Source: Acidobacteriota bacterium
GTDB lineage: Bacteria; Acidobacteriota; Blastocatellia; RBC074
Reading direction: 5' to 3'
Assembly: GCA_016789605.1 (NCBI GenBank)
Contig: JAEUQO010000306.1
Span: forward strand, 1 to 36,984
Length of the DNA: 36,984 nucleotides
The position numbers and the translations under genes are program-made. This document shows positions 1-9,066 of the stretch, piece after piece; within the stretch, counting starts at the first letter, position 1, and the number at the start of each line of letters is the position of its first letter. The notes under the pieces were generated by a model that saw nothing but the letters and a program-made list of their open reading frames with translations, was not told the DNA's origin and searched no databases.

Positions 1-1271
1 CGTTGGTTCAAATCCACTTCGGCCACAATAACGGTTCCCCACTTCTCTGCTTGCGTCAGCGGTTTGCCTTCGTGGTCATAGACGGCAGTGATCATCCAAT
101 TGCGCGAAACGTCTTCATAGGTGCTGCTGACCAGGTACACATGATTTTCACAGGCGCGGGCTTGCGCCAGTAACGGGTTGCAGCCCCACACCGGCCAGGC
201 GATGACTTCTGCGCCGTTGTTGGTCAACTGGCGCGCGACTTCGGGGAAAAAGCCATCGTAACAGATCATCATCCCCAACTTGCCAAAGCGCGTCTCAAAG
301 ATCGGATAGTCTTTGCCGGGGGCAATGCCACCGGCGATTTCGCCGCGCGGCAAGCTCACCTTGCGGTATTTGCCTGCCAGACTGCCATTCGGAGCCAGTA
401 ACACAGCCGTGTTGTAAACCAGATGCCCATCGCGTTCGAGTAAGCCTGCCACAATGTACAGGTTGTGCTTTTTGGCCAACGCAGCAAAAAACTCTGTTGC
501 CGGTCCGGGGATGGGGGCCGCCACTTCAGCGTAGCTTTTGCCTAATCCGTAATAATCCAGCGTCTCTGGCAAGACGACCAGATCGGCGCGTTTGTCGGCA
601 GCTTCGCGAATGAGCGGTTCAAACAGACGCACATTGTCCATCGGCGTTTTGCCGCCGCGCGGCTGATAGTGCACCGCAGCCAGTCGCACGGTGCGGGCCG
701 GAGGCGGTTGGATTTCGCCGAGTGAAACGTTGCTCCATTCCACCGTGCCGCGCGGAGCCCACTGCAAATGCAATTCGATGACGGCACGCGTCGCTTTCGA
801 GGGCGCAAGATACACATCGGAAACTTCCGTCCAGCCCGCCGCATCGGTTGCTTTGTCCGTGGGATATTCCGGCTCGGCAACCGGCAATGCTCCTTTCAAA
901 TATCCGCTGACGACCGGCGCATCGCGCAGCACAGCCTTTCCGTTGTCGTCTTGCCACAGGATGCGCACCACCATGCTGCGGCGTGCGACGGCGACATTCT
1001 CTGCTTTGCGCAAAGCCAAAAAGCGATAGGTTTTGCCTCCGTTGATGGCAAAGGTCTTTGTCCAGTATCCATCCAGTCCTTCGCGGTCATCGGCGACAAT
1101 CAGCAATCCGCCTTTTCCGTCTTTGCCGCCCTGCGGGTGGTAACGAAACTGCGGGCGAATCTCTTCACGCGGCGCGGCGGCACGCCAACCATCCGGCGTT
1201 ACAGTTCGGTCGTCACGCCAGTCCGGCATTCCCAACAACACGAAAACAAACAACCACATGTGCATCGTCAT
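1..1271 (-). CDS. Carbon-nitrogen hydrolase (nitrilase superfamily), C-terminus cut by window edge
   Basis: Only the first 423 residues are in the window; the gene continues past position 1. Residues about 195-423 form a nitrilase-fold domain with a complete catalytic triad: E236 (LPETLDYYG), K304 (YRKVSLPRGE) and C337 (ICYDGFFPE). Such enzymes hydrolyse nitriles, amides or carbamoyl groups; the substrate here cannot be read. The first 190 residues or so are a separate region with many beta-type segments, possibly a ligand-binding sandwich, after a short hydrophobic N-terminus (residues 5-15) that could be a weak signal. I chose ATG at 1271 because GGAGG lies six bases upstream (1282-1278). 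The gene lies 149 bases downstream of the propeller gene in the same direction, so co-transcription is possible but not shown. Confidence 0.85.
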   Translation of the reverse strand, partial: MTMHMWLFVFVLLGMPDWRDDRTVTPDGWRAAAPREEIRPQFRYHPQGGKDGKGGLLIVADDREGLDGYWTKTFAINGGKTYRFLALRKAENVAVARRSMVVRILWQDDNGKAVLRDAPVVSGYLKGALPVAEPEYPTDKATDAAGWTEVSDVYLAPSKATRAVIELHLQWAPRGTVEWSNVSLGEIQPPPARTVRLAAVHYQPRGGKTPMDNVRLFEPLIREAADKRADLVVLPETLDYYGLGKSYAEVAAPIPGPATEFFAALAKKHNLYIVAGLLERDGHLVYNTAVLLAPNGSLAGKYRKVSLPRGEIAGGIAPGKDYPIFETRFGKLGMMICYDGFFPEVARQLTNNGAEVIAWPVWGCNPLLAQARACENHVYLVSSTYEDVSRNWMITAVYDHEGKPLTQAEKWGTVIVAEVDLNQ

Positions 1272-1420
1272 TTTTGACCTCCTCAGTGCGGCGAAATTCG
1301 GCTTGTCATGAATGGAAAGCAAATGACCAGCCCGATTCGCTTCATTATGCCGTATCGCCTGCGATTCGTCTGCGCGTGAGCGCGCAACTTGAAACGGAGG
1401 TCTGAGGTCGTCACTGGCGG

Positions 1421-3979
1421 TTATTTCACGTTGATTCGCACCGTATTTGAAGGGCTGATGTCTGTGCCGGGAACAAAAACCGAAAGGTTTAGCTCGCCGC
1501 TTCCCATCAGTGTTCGCGGCAAACGCAGGTTGATTTGATCCAGGCCTTCCCAATCGCCTTGTGCGCCAGCGTAATCGGCGGCAATGGCCTGGTTGCCAAT
1601 TTGCACTCTGAATTCCTGCGCCACGTTTCGATGACGGAATCCCGAACCAAACAACACCAACACCACGACATCGCCTGCGGGGCCGAGATCAATCGGTTCT
1701 GCCACAAAGCGATTCAGCGCGCTATCGAATCGCGCAACAGGTTCATAACGGCGCTCGCCATTTGCCTTGCTGCGCAAAACCACGGCGGAAGCCACGCCCT
1801 GCCCGTTGGCGTTTGCGGCAAATAACGCAGGCGCAACTCGTTCGTTGCGCACGGACGTCGTAAAAATTCGCCCGTCTGACGAAATAACGCGAACCGTGGC
1901 GGTTTGCGCCGCCAGCAATTCCGGCGCGTTGGGAAGCAGGAAATTGATTTGCGAAGGCGAAACAAAAAAGAGCGATGCGGCGTGTTCACGTTTGGCATCG
2001 TCCAAAACGACAACACGCGTGCCCGCTAACGTTGTCGGCAACGGCAACGAATTGGCCGACTCCGAAGCGGTCGCCAATCCTTCTCCGAAAACGGAGACAA
2101 TCGAACCGGGCGCAATCTCTGTTCCCTGATAACTCGCAGCCGAAACGACCGTCGCAGGCAAGCTGTCATCCAAGGATGCGGCGAACACACCTGCGCCGCT
2201 GACGCCGGCAAAGACAGTGCTGTCAGTGGTCGCCAGCGAATAGATACGCGTGACACCCGGACCATTGTTGACCGGTTGCCAGCTTTCGCCCCGGTTGCTG
2301 GAATAAAACATGCCGTTAGAGATCGTTCCCGCAAACAGGTGCGGGCCGACGGCAGCGAGTGATTCGACCCAGGCCGAAACCGGAAGCGGCGACGGAATCC
2401 ATTGCCCGCCTTGGTTCGCCGTGCGATAGATGCGACCGCCATTGGCAAGCACAAACACGTCAGAACCTGACACGATGGGTTTGCGCGTCGGTCCATCGGG
2501 CAATCCATTGCTGGCTTTGACCCAGGTGTCGCCACGATCCGTGGTCAGATAGACACCACCATCCGACGTGGCATAAAGCACGGCGCCATCCGCCAAAAAA
2601 CCTTTGATCGAAAGCCCGGTGCCCTGCAACCCATTGTTGACGCGTTCCCAGTTTTCCCCGCGATCCGTTGAGCGCCAGACGCCGCTGAGCGTTCCGGCAA
2701 AGAGGGCGTTACCTTGCGCGCCAAGCGCATAAACCGCCAAACCAGAGAACGGAATTTTGTAAACCTGCGTCCAGTTTCGGCCTCGATCCGAAGTGCGATA
2801 AATCAGCCCGCTCTCGGTTCCGGCGAAAACATCCCGCCCCACAGCCGCCAGTGACCAAACAAACGTGTCGCGCATTCCTTTGGTCGCCGTTGTCCAGCCA
2901 GCGCCGCGATCAGAAGCGGTGTACACGCCTCCGGGCGAAGCGGCGAAAAGAGTTCCTTCGGTGATGAGCATCTCGCGCACCAAAGAACTGACGATTCCGC
3001 GATTGCAAGGCGTCCAGTCGTAAACGTTGCCCGTGGCGCGAAAGACGCCGCCTTGGGTGCCGGCCCAGATTGTGTTTTCGCCTGTGGCAAAAGAAAGCAC
3101 CGCCAGCGAGGTCAATCCATTGTGCGCAGCGGTCCAGCTTCCGCCTTGATTGGTAGAGACAAAGAGGCCCCCGTCCGTTCCGACAAAGATGGTTCCGCCA
3201 ACCACCGCAAGCGCATTGACATACAGGTTACTGATCCCGTTGTTGATGCGCTTCCAGCTTTGCCCCATATCGAAAGAGATCGAAACGCCGCCGCCCGGCG
3301 TGCCCGCCAGCAAGTTGTTGCCAAGCACGCCGACAGCCGTGATGTTCGCGCCGGGCCCGACCTCGTTCGTCTGCCGCCAGTTCTGGCCGCCATCCGTCGA
3401 AACGTAAATACCGTTCTGGTTGTAATATCCGGCAAGCAACAACGCGCCATTGGCGGCAAGCGAATTGGCAAAGGTATTTGAGCCAACCAGCGCGGCAGGC
3501 GTCCACGAACCGCCCAGGTTGCTCGACCGATATAAACCTGAGCTGGTTGCGGCATACAGATAGTTCCCGTTGACAAGCAGCTCACCCACGATCCTGCTGC
3601 CCATTCCGGTGTTAACCGCCGACCAAGTCAACCCATCATCGGCGGAGCGGTAAACGCCCACGCTCGTTCCGGCAAAAAGGAAGTTGCCCATCGTTGCCAG
3701 AGCGTCAACCGGATATTTGGGCAGCGTGTCGCTGAGCAACGTCCAACTTTGCCCTTGATCCTGTGAATGGAAGATTTTGCCGGTGTTATTCCCGGCGAGA
3801 AGTTGTGATCCCCGGTTGAGCAGCGCGTAAATCGGCCCGCCTTCCGGCCCGGCAGTGGGACGCCATTTGAGCGCTTCTGCCTGGGCGGCGGGCGCAGCCA
3901 GCGTCGTTGTGTTTAGCGTAAAAAGACTGAGAATGCTGATTATGAGCGCAACCAGGCAAACGCGAATCGGTGAGTTCAT
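1421..3979 (-). CDS. Secreted beta-propeller protein (Asp-box/BNR repeats) with acidobacterial TIGR03437-type C-terminus
   Basis: This 852-residue protein starts with a signal peptide: a hydrophobic stretch at residues 8-24, then a likely cleavage after the Ala-rich segment near residue 34. Residues about 40-605 hold at least twelve repeats of the Asp-box type (S-x-D-x-G-x-x-W), for example SADDGLTW, STDGGQNW and STDRGENW. They alternate with phrases like LFAGT, as in Ycf48/HCF136- and sialidase-type propellers. From about residue 605 a different domain begins (SAASYQGTEIAPGSIVSVFG), matching the pattern of the 'Solibacter' C-terminal domain family TIGR03437. No glycosidase catalytic set is visible, so binding or scaffolding is more likely than catalysis. 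ATG at 3979 is supported by AGGAGG four to five bases upstream. Family assignment is by memory of the motifs. Confidence 0.85.
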   Translation of the reverse strand: MNSPIRVCLVALIISILSLFTLNTTTLAAPAAQAEALKWRPTAGPEGGPIYALLNRGSQLLAGNNTGKIFHSQDQGQSWTLLSDTLPKYPVDALATMGNFLFAGTSVGVYRSADDGLTWSAVNTGMGSRIVGELLVNGNYLYAATSSGLYRSSNLGGSWTPAALVGSNTFANSLAANGALLLAGYYNQNGIYVSTDGGQNWRQTNEVGPGANITAVGVLGNNLLAGTPGGGVSISFDMGQSWKRINNGISNLYVNALAVVGGTIFVGTDGGLFVSTNQGGSWTAAHNGLTSLAVLSFATGENTIWAGTQGGVFRATGNVYDWTPCNRGIVSSLVREMLITEGTLFAASPGGVYTASDRGAGWTTATKGMRDTFVWSLAAVGRDVFAGTESGLIYRTSDRGRNWTQVYKIPFSGLAVYALGAQGNALFAGTLSGVWRSTDRGENWERVNNGLQGTGLSIKGFLADGAVLYATSDGGVYLTTDRGDTWVKASNGLPDGPTRKPIVSGSDVFVLANGGRIYRTANQGGQWIPSPLPVSAWVESLAAVGPHLFAGTISNGMFYSSNRGESWQPVNNGPGVTRIYSLATTDSTVFAGVSGAGVFAASLDDSLPATVVSAASYQGTEIAPGSIVSVFGEGLATASESANSLPLPTTLAGTRVVVLDDAKREHAASLFFVSPSQINFLLPNAPELLAAQTATVRVISSDGRIFTTSVRNERVAPALFAANANGQGVASAVVLRSKANGERRYEPVARFDSALNRFVAEPIDLGPAGDVVVLVLFGSGFRHRNVAQEFRVQIGNQAIAADYAGAQGDWEGLDQINLRLPRTLMGSGELNLSVFVPGTDISPSNTVRINVK

Positions 3980-4186
3980 GGGGCCTCCTGAAAATCTATT
4001 CCTATGGTTGGGCGAAACGCACTGTTAGCGCTTTCCTTCCCTACCCAACTAAGCGCGAATTGCGCGGAGGCCGTATCAAAAATTCGCAAATAGATCGGGA
4101 TTCACTTGGCTGTACGGATTGGCCACAGCATCACGGCGGTTCAGAGAAATGCCTTGAGGACTCTGTGTTTCAGTAAAACACCTGGC

Positions 4187-5233
4187 TTAGCGCAGCCAAT
4201 CTGCGAGGTGTTCCGCGACAAAGGCGTCGTCCGTCAAATGCGGATAGGTGGTGCAGATGCGATCCAGTTCGGCCATTTGGCCGGGAGAGAGGTCTTCGTG
4301 CGGGTCTAAACACCAGCGACCGGCCAGCAATCCTTGCCGCCGCAAAATCTCGTGCAACCCTGCGATGCAGCCAGCGAAGTTGTTGGCAACGTCAAACAAC
4401 GCGGCATTGGTGTCGGTGACTTCGGCGGCGCGCGCCAGCAACTCGGCTGCGCCCTGCCCTTCGGCGCGTTTGCACGCTTTGATGTCGTCTAGCAATTCCA
4501 CCGCGCGGCGCGTCCAAACCGACCAGTGCCCTAGCAATCCGCCCGCAAAATGCAGCGACTTGCCTGCGACGCGAAATTCGGCCAGCAAATCAACGACGAT
4601 GTTGTCATCGTTGCCAGTATAGAGCGCGACATCTTGCCGCCCGCTGTCAGCCAAGGCACGCACGACATCCAGCGTTTGGTAGCGATTGAACGGCGCAAGT
4701 TTGACAGCCGCGACGTTTTCGATCGCAAAAAAGCCACGCCAAAACTCATACGGCAACAAACGCCCGCCGACGGCGGGTTGCAGATAGAAACCGAACAACG
4801 GAATTTCCGTGGCCACCGTTTGGCAGTGTGCCAGCAATTCAGGCAACGTCGCCTCACGCAACGCAGCCAGGCTCAGCAATCCCAGGTCGTAACCTGATTC
4901 ACGGGCAAAGACGGCTTCGCGCACAGCCTGTGCGGTCTTGCCGCAAACGCCCGCAACTTTGATCACTCGCTTTCCGTGGGCCGCTTCCCAGGCGCGCGCG
5001 GTTTCCAGCGCCAAGGTCAGCACCGGTTCAAACAAGCCGATCTGCGGCTCGCGAATGGCAAATTGCGTCGTGTGCACGCCCACGGCAATACCGCCCGCGC
5101 CTGCATCGCAGTAATAACGCGTCAGCGCGCGTTGCCGCCGTTCGTCCAGCTTCCGTTCGGCAGTCAACACCAGCGGATGCGCCGGAATGACCGCGCCGTT
5201 GTGCAAGGCAATGGCAATCTCACGATCCAACAT
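4187..5233 (-). CDS. Dihydrodipicolinate synthase/N-acetylneuraminate lyase family protein
   Basis: The 348-residue protein looks like a class I aldolase of the DapA superfamily, which uses a Schiff-base lysine to cleave or form 2-keto acids. K178 in AAVKLAPFNRY is the expected Schiff-base lysine and Y150 in GFYLQPAVGG the expected proton-relay tyrosine. A phosphate- or carboxylate-binding TT appears in VGVHTTQF near residue 54. It is longer than true DapA (about 290 residues) and differs around the active site, so lysine biosynthesis is unlikely. The ATG overlaps the stop codon of the upstream epimerase-like gene (TGATG), implying translational coupling. It is the last gene of the tight run from 11106. 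A role in the last cytoplasmic step of a sugar-acid pathway is inference. Confidence 0.8.
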   Translation of the reverse strand: MLDREIAIALHNGAVIPAHPLVLTAERKLDERRQRALTRYYCDAGAGGIAVGVHTTQFAIREPQIGLFEPVLTLALETARAWEAAHGKRVIKVAGVCGKTAQAVREAVFARESGYDLGLLSLAALREATLPELLAHCQTVATEIPLFGFYLQPAVGGRLLPYEFWRGFFAIENVAAVKLAPFNRYQTLDVVRALADSGRQDVALYTGNDDNIVVDLLAEFRVAGKSLHFAGGLLGHWSVWTRRAVELLDDIKACKRAEGQGAAELLARAAEVTDTNAALFDVANNFAGCIAGLHEILRRQGLLAGRWCLDPHEDLSPGQMAELDRICTTYPHLTDDAFVAEHLADWLR

Positions 5234-6258
5234 CAGAACTTCCCATCCGTGACTTCAAACTTGGTCGGTTTATGCAAATCGCGTCCGCCGATGGCAACCC
5301 AGTGCGCGACCAATTCACGCAATTCGCTCAACCGCATTTCGGGTGCGTCTAACAGTTGAAAGCACAAGGCCGCGTTACTGAGCAACGCCGTCTCCGATTC
5401 TTCGCCGCGAAACGTCGCGGGACAGGCAAAACGCTCGGCAAAGAATTCCGCCGTTTCGCGCACTGACAAAATCTCCGGCCCGGTTACATTCAGAATGCGC
5501 GGCGGCGCATCGCACAAGGCAAGACTGCGCAACGCGTACGAATTGGCGTCTCCCTGCCAGATGGTGTTGAAGTGCGCGACGGTTAAATCCACCGGTTCGC
5601 GCTGATAGACTTTGCGTGCGATGTCCACGAGCACGCCATAGCGCAAATCCACCGCGTAATTCAGGCGAAAGAACAAACAGCGCGTACCATATTCGTGGGC
5701 AAAGAATTCAAACACGCGTTCGCGCCCCAAACACGATTGGGCGTATTCGCCGCGCGGAGCCACGGCGTCAGGTTCGCGCGCGCCGCCCGATGCCGCAGTG
5801 ACAAACGGATACACATTGCCGGTCGAAAACACGACGATGCGCGAATGGCGATACTGCTCAGCGACATTGGCCGGGACAATAGTATTCATCGCCCAGGTCA
5901 AATCCACGCGCTCCGTCGAACCAAATTTGCGCCCTGCCAAAAACAACACGTTTTCGCATTCGGGTAATTTGGCCAAGGCGACGCGATCCAGCAAATCACA
6001 GGCAATGGTGTCAACGCCCGTGGCTTGCAATGCCTCGCGCTCCGCGGCAGAAGAAAAGCGCGAAACCGCGATCACACGACAGGTCGTGCCTGCAATTTCT
6101 GCCGCTCGTTTGACGCGCCGCGCAAGCGACGGCCCCATCTTTCCGCCTGCGCCCAGAATCAGCACGTCGCCAGCGAGCTGACGCATAAATGCAACGTCGT
6201 GTTCATTGGGCGTTGCCAGTTTTTCTTCCAGTTGTACTTCTGTTTCGATCATGTTCAT
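5233..6258 (-). CDS. NAD-dependent epimerase/dehydratase-family protein lacking the YxxxK lysine
   Basis: The 341-residue protein has a Rossmann nucleotide-binding loop GAGGKMG at residues 36-42, preceded by a beta strand (VLIL), and a VVFSTGNVYPF segment (142-152) where extended short-chain dehydrogenases carry their catalytic Ser/Thr. The usual Y-x-x-x-K is altered: Y172 is present in GEYAQSCLGRE but the lysine position is C176. The protein may therefore bind NAD(P) without normal epimerase or dehydratase chemistry, or use another residue. It has no signal peptide, so it is cytoplasmic. Its stop overlaps the start of the DapA-like gene by one base, and it lies 45 bases after the MFS gene. 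The second ATG at 6252 is an alternative start. Confidence 0.8.
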   Translation of the reverse strand: MNMIETEVQLEEKLATPNEHDVAFMRQLAGDVLILGAGGKMGPSLARRVKRAAEIAGTTCRVIAVSRFSSAAEREALQATGVDTIACDLLDRVALAKLPECENVLFLAGRKFGSTERVDLTWAMNTIVPANVAEQYRHSRIVVFSTGNVYPFVTAASGGAREPDAVAPRGEYAQSCLGRERVFEFFAHEYGTRCLFFRLNYAVDLRYGVLVDIARKVYQREPVDLTVAHFNTIWQGDANSYALRSLALCDAPPRILNVTGPEILSVRETAEFFAERFACPATFRGEESETALLSNAALCFQLLDAPEMRLSELRELVAHWVAIGGRDLHKPTKFEVTDGKF

Positions 6259-6303
6259 CCCGATCAGCCAGAAATCCCGGCCAGCAAAGCAGCGCGGCCA
6301 ACG

Positions 6304-7500
6304 TCAGGCGCGTTGTTCTGGCGGGCGGCGCGGCAACAACGCAATCGCGGCTGCGCCCAGCAAAGCCAGCGTGATCATCAGCAAAAAGCCTTTGGTGTAA
6401 TTGATGTTTTGATCGCGTAACCGCCCGACCAGTTTCGGCACCCAGGCTTCCGCCAATCCATCCACGATAATGATCAATCCCATGACGCGCCCCATCACAC
6501 GCACGCCGAAAAGCTCTGCCGCCATCAACGGAATGATCATGTAATCGCCGCCCATGCCAATGCCGAACACAATGGCGAACAGATAAATCATTCCCGGTTC
6601 GTTGATCATAAACAACAACGGGATGCCGCTGGCGACCAACAGGTAGATCAAAATCATCACGTACTTTTTGGGGAATTTATCGGCCAGCCATCCCATCAAC
6701 AACCTACCCAGATTGCTGGTAAACAACACCAAGGCGATCACGTTTGCGGCATCGCCTTGCGAAAATCCGCTGTCGCGCGTCAGGTAAAGTTTCAGATGCT
6801 GGTTGGTTGCGCCGACTGCCCCGATGGAACACAGACTGCCAATCGCCAGCAAGTAGAACGATGGGCTGCGTAGAATTTCGCGCAATGGCACCGCGGGCGT
6901 GGCGCTTTGCGCCTGATACTCTTCAGAGCGATCTTTCACCAGCCACGTCAGCGGCAACGCCACGATCAACATCAACACACCCAGCCACAACAACGCCGTT
7001 TGCCAACCGAACTTGCCCGTCAACCAGGCAGCCATTTTCACGGTGATCGCGCCGCCCAGACCGATGCCCAGATAGGCAAAGCCCATGGCCTTGCCGCGCG
7101 ATTCTTTGAACCAACGCGAGAGCAACACCTGATTGGGCAACGGACCGGCGCAGACATAGCCCAAGGCGTTGAAAATGAAACAGGTGTAAAAGAGCGGCAA
7201 ACTCTCAACGTGCCCCAGGCCAATGATCGAAAGCGCACCAAACAAAATACCGATCACCATCAACCGACGCAGCCCAAACCGGTCAATGATCCAGCCAGCG
7301 GCAAATCCAAATAGCGGCAGCACGAGCGTTTTGCCGTAGGTATTGCCCGACGTCACTTGTTCGCGCGACCAGCCAAACTCTTTGACCATGAAGTCGTAAA
7401 AATACGGCGGGCCATAAAACGCAATGCCAACCAGCGCGTACAGGTTGAGAAACGAGGTCAGCGCGACCAGGCGCTGTTTGCTCCGCGTCAATTCGCTCAT
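6304..7500 (-). CDS. MFS transporter, monocarboxylate/oxalate-formate-like
   Basis: This 398-residue protein has about twelve hydrophobic segments and MFS signatures. The loop after TM2 reads GWIIDRFGLRRLM, the A-type motif, and its counterpart in the second half reads GWLADKFPKKYVM. FGWSREQV near the N-terminus resembles the region after TM1 in oxalate/formate- and monocarboxylate-type transporters, so an organic or sugar acid is a reasonable guess for the substrate. A long cytoplasmic loop around residues 190-205 separates the two halves. The ATG at 7500 follows AGGAG. It lies 48 bases downstream of the sulfatase and 45 bases upstream of the epimerase-like gene, which suggests it imports the product released by the exported enzymes. 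Confidence 0.88.
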   Translation of the reverse strand: MSELTRSKQRLVALTSFLNLYALVGIAFYGPPYFYDFMVKEFGWSREQVTSGNTYGKTLVLPLFGFAAGWIIDRFGLRRLMVIGILFGALSIIGLGHVESLPLFYTCFIFNALGYVCAGPLPNQVLLSRWFKESRGKAMGFAYLGIGLGGAITVKMAAWLTGKFGWQTALLWLGVLMLIVALPLTWLVKDRSEEYQAQSATPAVPLREILRSPSFYLLAIGSLCSIGAVGATNQHLKLYLTRDSGFSQGDAANVIALVLFTSNLGRLLMGWLADKFPKKYVMILIYLLVASGIPLLFMINEPGMIYLFAIVFGIGMGGDYMIIPLMAAELFGVRVMGRVMGLIIIVDGLAEAWVPKLVGRLRDQNINYTKGFLLMITLALLGAAAIALLPRRPPEQRA

Positions 7501-7548
7501 TGAGGTGATTGCTCCTGGAAGTTGAGGATCAGTCGTGATTGTGCGTTG

Positions 7549-9030
7549 TCAGCGTGATTCTTTTTCGGCACGGACGCCGAAATACGGATAGCGATCCCAA
7601 CGGTCGTCATCGGTTGTCGCGCGCGGATCGCCCGTTTCGCGCATCCATTTGTCCAGCGTGGCGCGCAGCTGTTTTTTCACGCTGGCGTAAGTGGCCTTGT
7701 CTGCCACGTTGTGAAGTTCGCCAGGATCGCGGCGCAGGTCATACAACTCTTCCGCCGGACGTTTGGCGGTTGCCAGCGCAAAGAACTTGCCGATCACGGC
7801 ATCGTCACGTCGCGCCAACAAGAGCTGTTTCGTCGGCCCGTCATCAATGTCACCAAACGGCCCGACAGCGAAATAGAGCTCAGGGTCGCCTGCGGGCCAA
7901 CGATCTGGCCGCAAGTTACGCAAGTAAAGAAAGTCTTTGGTACGAACGGCGCGCACGGGATAGCTCAAATCTCCGCGCCGTACGTTGGCGTGGCGTTCGC
8001 GTTCGAGAAAGACTTGCGCACGTCCGGCCTGCTGTTTCCCTGCCAGCAAAGGCATCAAGCTACGTCCGGTTAGCTCTGCTGGAATTTGTTGGCCCGTCGC
8101 GTCTAAAAACGTCGGCGCTAAATCCGTCAACACGACAAAGTCATTGCGGATTTGTCCGGCTTTGACTTTGGCTGGCCAACGCGCCGCCAAAGGCACACGC
8201 GTGCCAAAACCGTAAAGATTTGCTTTGGCGCGCGGGAACGGCATGCCGTTGTCTGCCGTGACAACAATCAGCGTGTTGTCCAGTTGCTCAGCGGCTTCCA
8301 GGGTTTTGATCACATCGCCCAGATCGCGATCCAGCCGTTCGACTTCGTAGTAATAATCCAGAATGTCGCGCCGGACTTCGGGTGTGTCAGGCAAATGCGG
8401 CGGCACAACGACGTGTTCCGGTTTCAACCCCGCTTTCAGCCCGGCGTCTTTTTCGTAAGGCCGGTGTGGGTCTTGTGTGCCAAACCAAAAACAGAACGGT
8501 TTGTCTTTGGGGGCCTGGCGGAAAAACTCCGTGAAGTCTTTGAACTGCGGCCCTGCCGGATTGCGCGTGCGCCCACCGGCTTTGAAATCGCCCGGCCCCC
8601 AGCCTTTGCGCGTGTGACCAACGAAATAGCCAGACGCTTCGAGCAGGTCAGGATAGGCGGCAAATTTACTTGGCAAGAAGCTCCACAAATTGCCGCCTTC
8701 GGCCAGTTGATGCACCGCGCGTCCCGTCAACAAACTGGCGCGCGACGGCGTACAGGAAGGCGATGCGCAATAGGCGTTGGTGAACAGGGTTCCCTCGCGC
8801 GCAATGCGGTCAAAATTCGGCGTCTTGACCACTTTGTCGCCATACGCGCCAGCGTGCGGATACGACCAGTCATCCGCGATAAAAAGCAGGATGTTCGGAC
8901 GCGTAGAGGCTTGCGCGCGCGCATCAACCGGCGTGACGGCCAGACGGCCAAGCAGCACGCCCGCAACGGCGCAGCCAGCCAACCACAATATGATCAAGCC
9001 TGAACGAATGGCGAGTTTTGCTTGCGGCAT
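7549..9030 (-). CDS. Type I sulfatase (formylglycine-dependent)
   Basis: The 493-residue protein has an N-terminal hydrophobic segment (residues 10-30) serving as signal peptide or anchor, then the sulfatase alkaline-phosphatase fold. The formylglycine motif is C93-T-P-S-R97, followed by ASLLTG; C93 would be converted to formylglycine by a separate enzyme not in this window. The metal-binding Asp pair is D53-D54 (IADDW), and a second metal site is visible in TADNGMPFP near residue 260. The enzyme should hydrolyse sulfate esters in the periplasm; the substrate (sulfated glycan or small molecule) cannot be read. It follows the VOC gene by 36 bases in the same tight run. Sulfatase identity is firm; the subfamily is not. 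Confidence 0.92.
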   Translation of the reverse strand: MPQAKLAIRSGLIILWLAGCAVAGVLLGRLAVTPVDARAQASTRPNILLFIADDWSYPHAGAYGDKVVKTPNFDRIAREGTLFTNAYCASPSCTPSRASLLTGRAVHQLAEGGNLWSFLPSKFAAYPDLLEASGYFVGHTRKGWGPGDFKAGGRTRNPAGPQFKDFTEFFRQAPKDKPFCFWFGTQDPHRPYEKDAGLKAGLKPEHVVVPPHLPDTPEVRRDILDYYYEVERLDRDLGDVIKTLEAAEQLDNTLIVVTADNGMPFPRAKANLYGFGTRVPLAARWPAKVKAGQIRNDFVVLTDLAPTFLDATGQQIPAELTGRSLMPLLAGKQQAGRAQVFLERERHANVRRGDLSYPVRAVRTKDFLYLRNLRPDRWPAGDPELYFAVGPFGDIDDGPTKQLLLARRDDAVIGKFFALATAKRPAEELYDLRRDPGELHNVADKATYASVKKQLRATLDKWMRETGDPRATTDDDRWDRYPYFGVRAEKESR

Positions 9031-9066
9031 AATAATCTTCCGTGTCTTTGGTAAACGTGAACAGGA

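Noticed and set aside
1372..1385. GCGCG/CGCGC hairpin after the propeller gene
   Set aside because: Five-base stem with no T-run; likely chance in GC-rich sequence.
4165..4181. Six-base hairpin GTGTTT/AAACAC after the DapA-like gene
   Set aside because: AT-rich, short and without a T-run on the minus strand; too weak to call a terminator.
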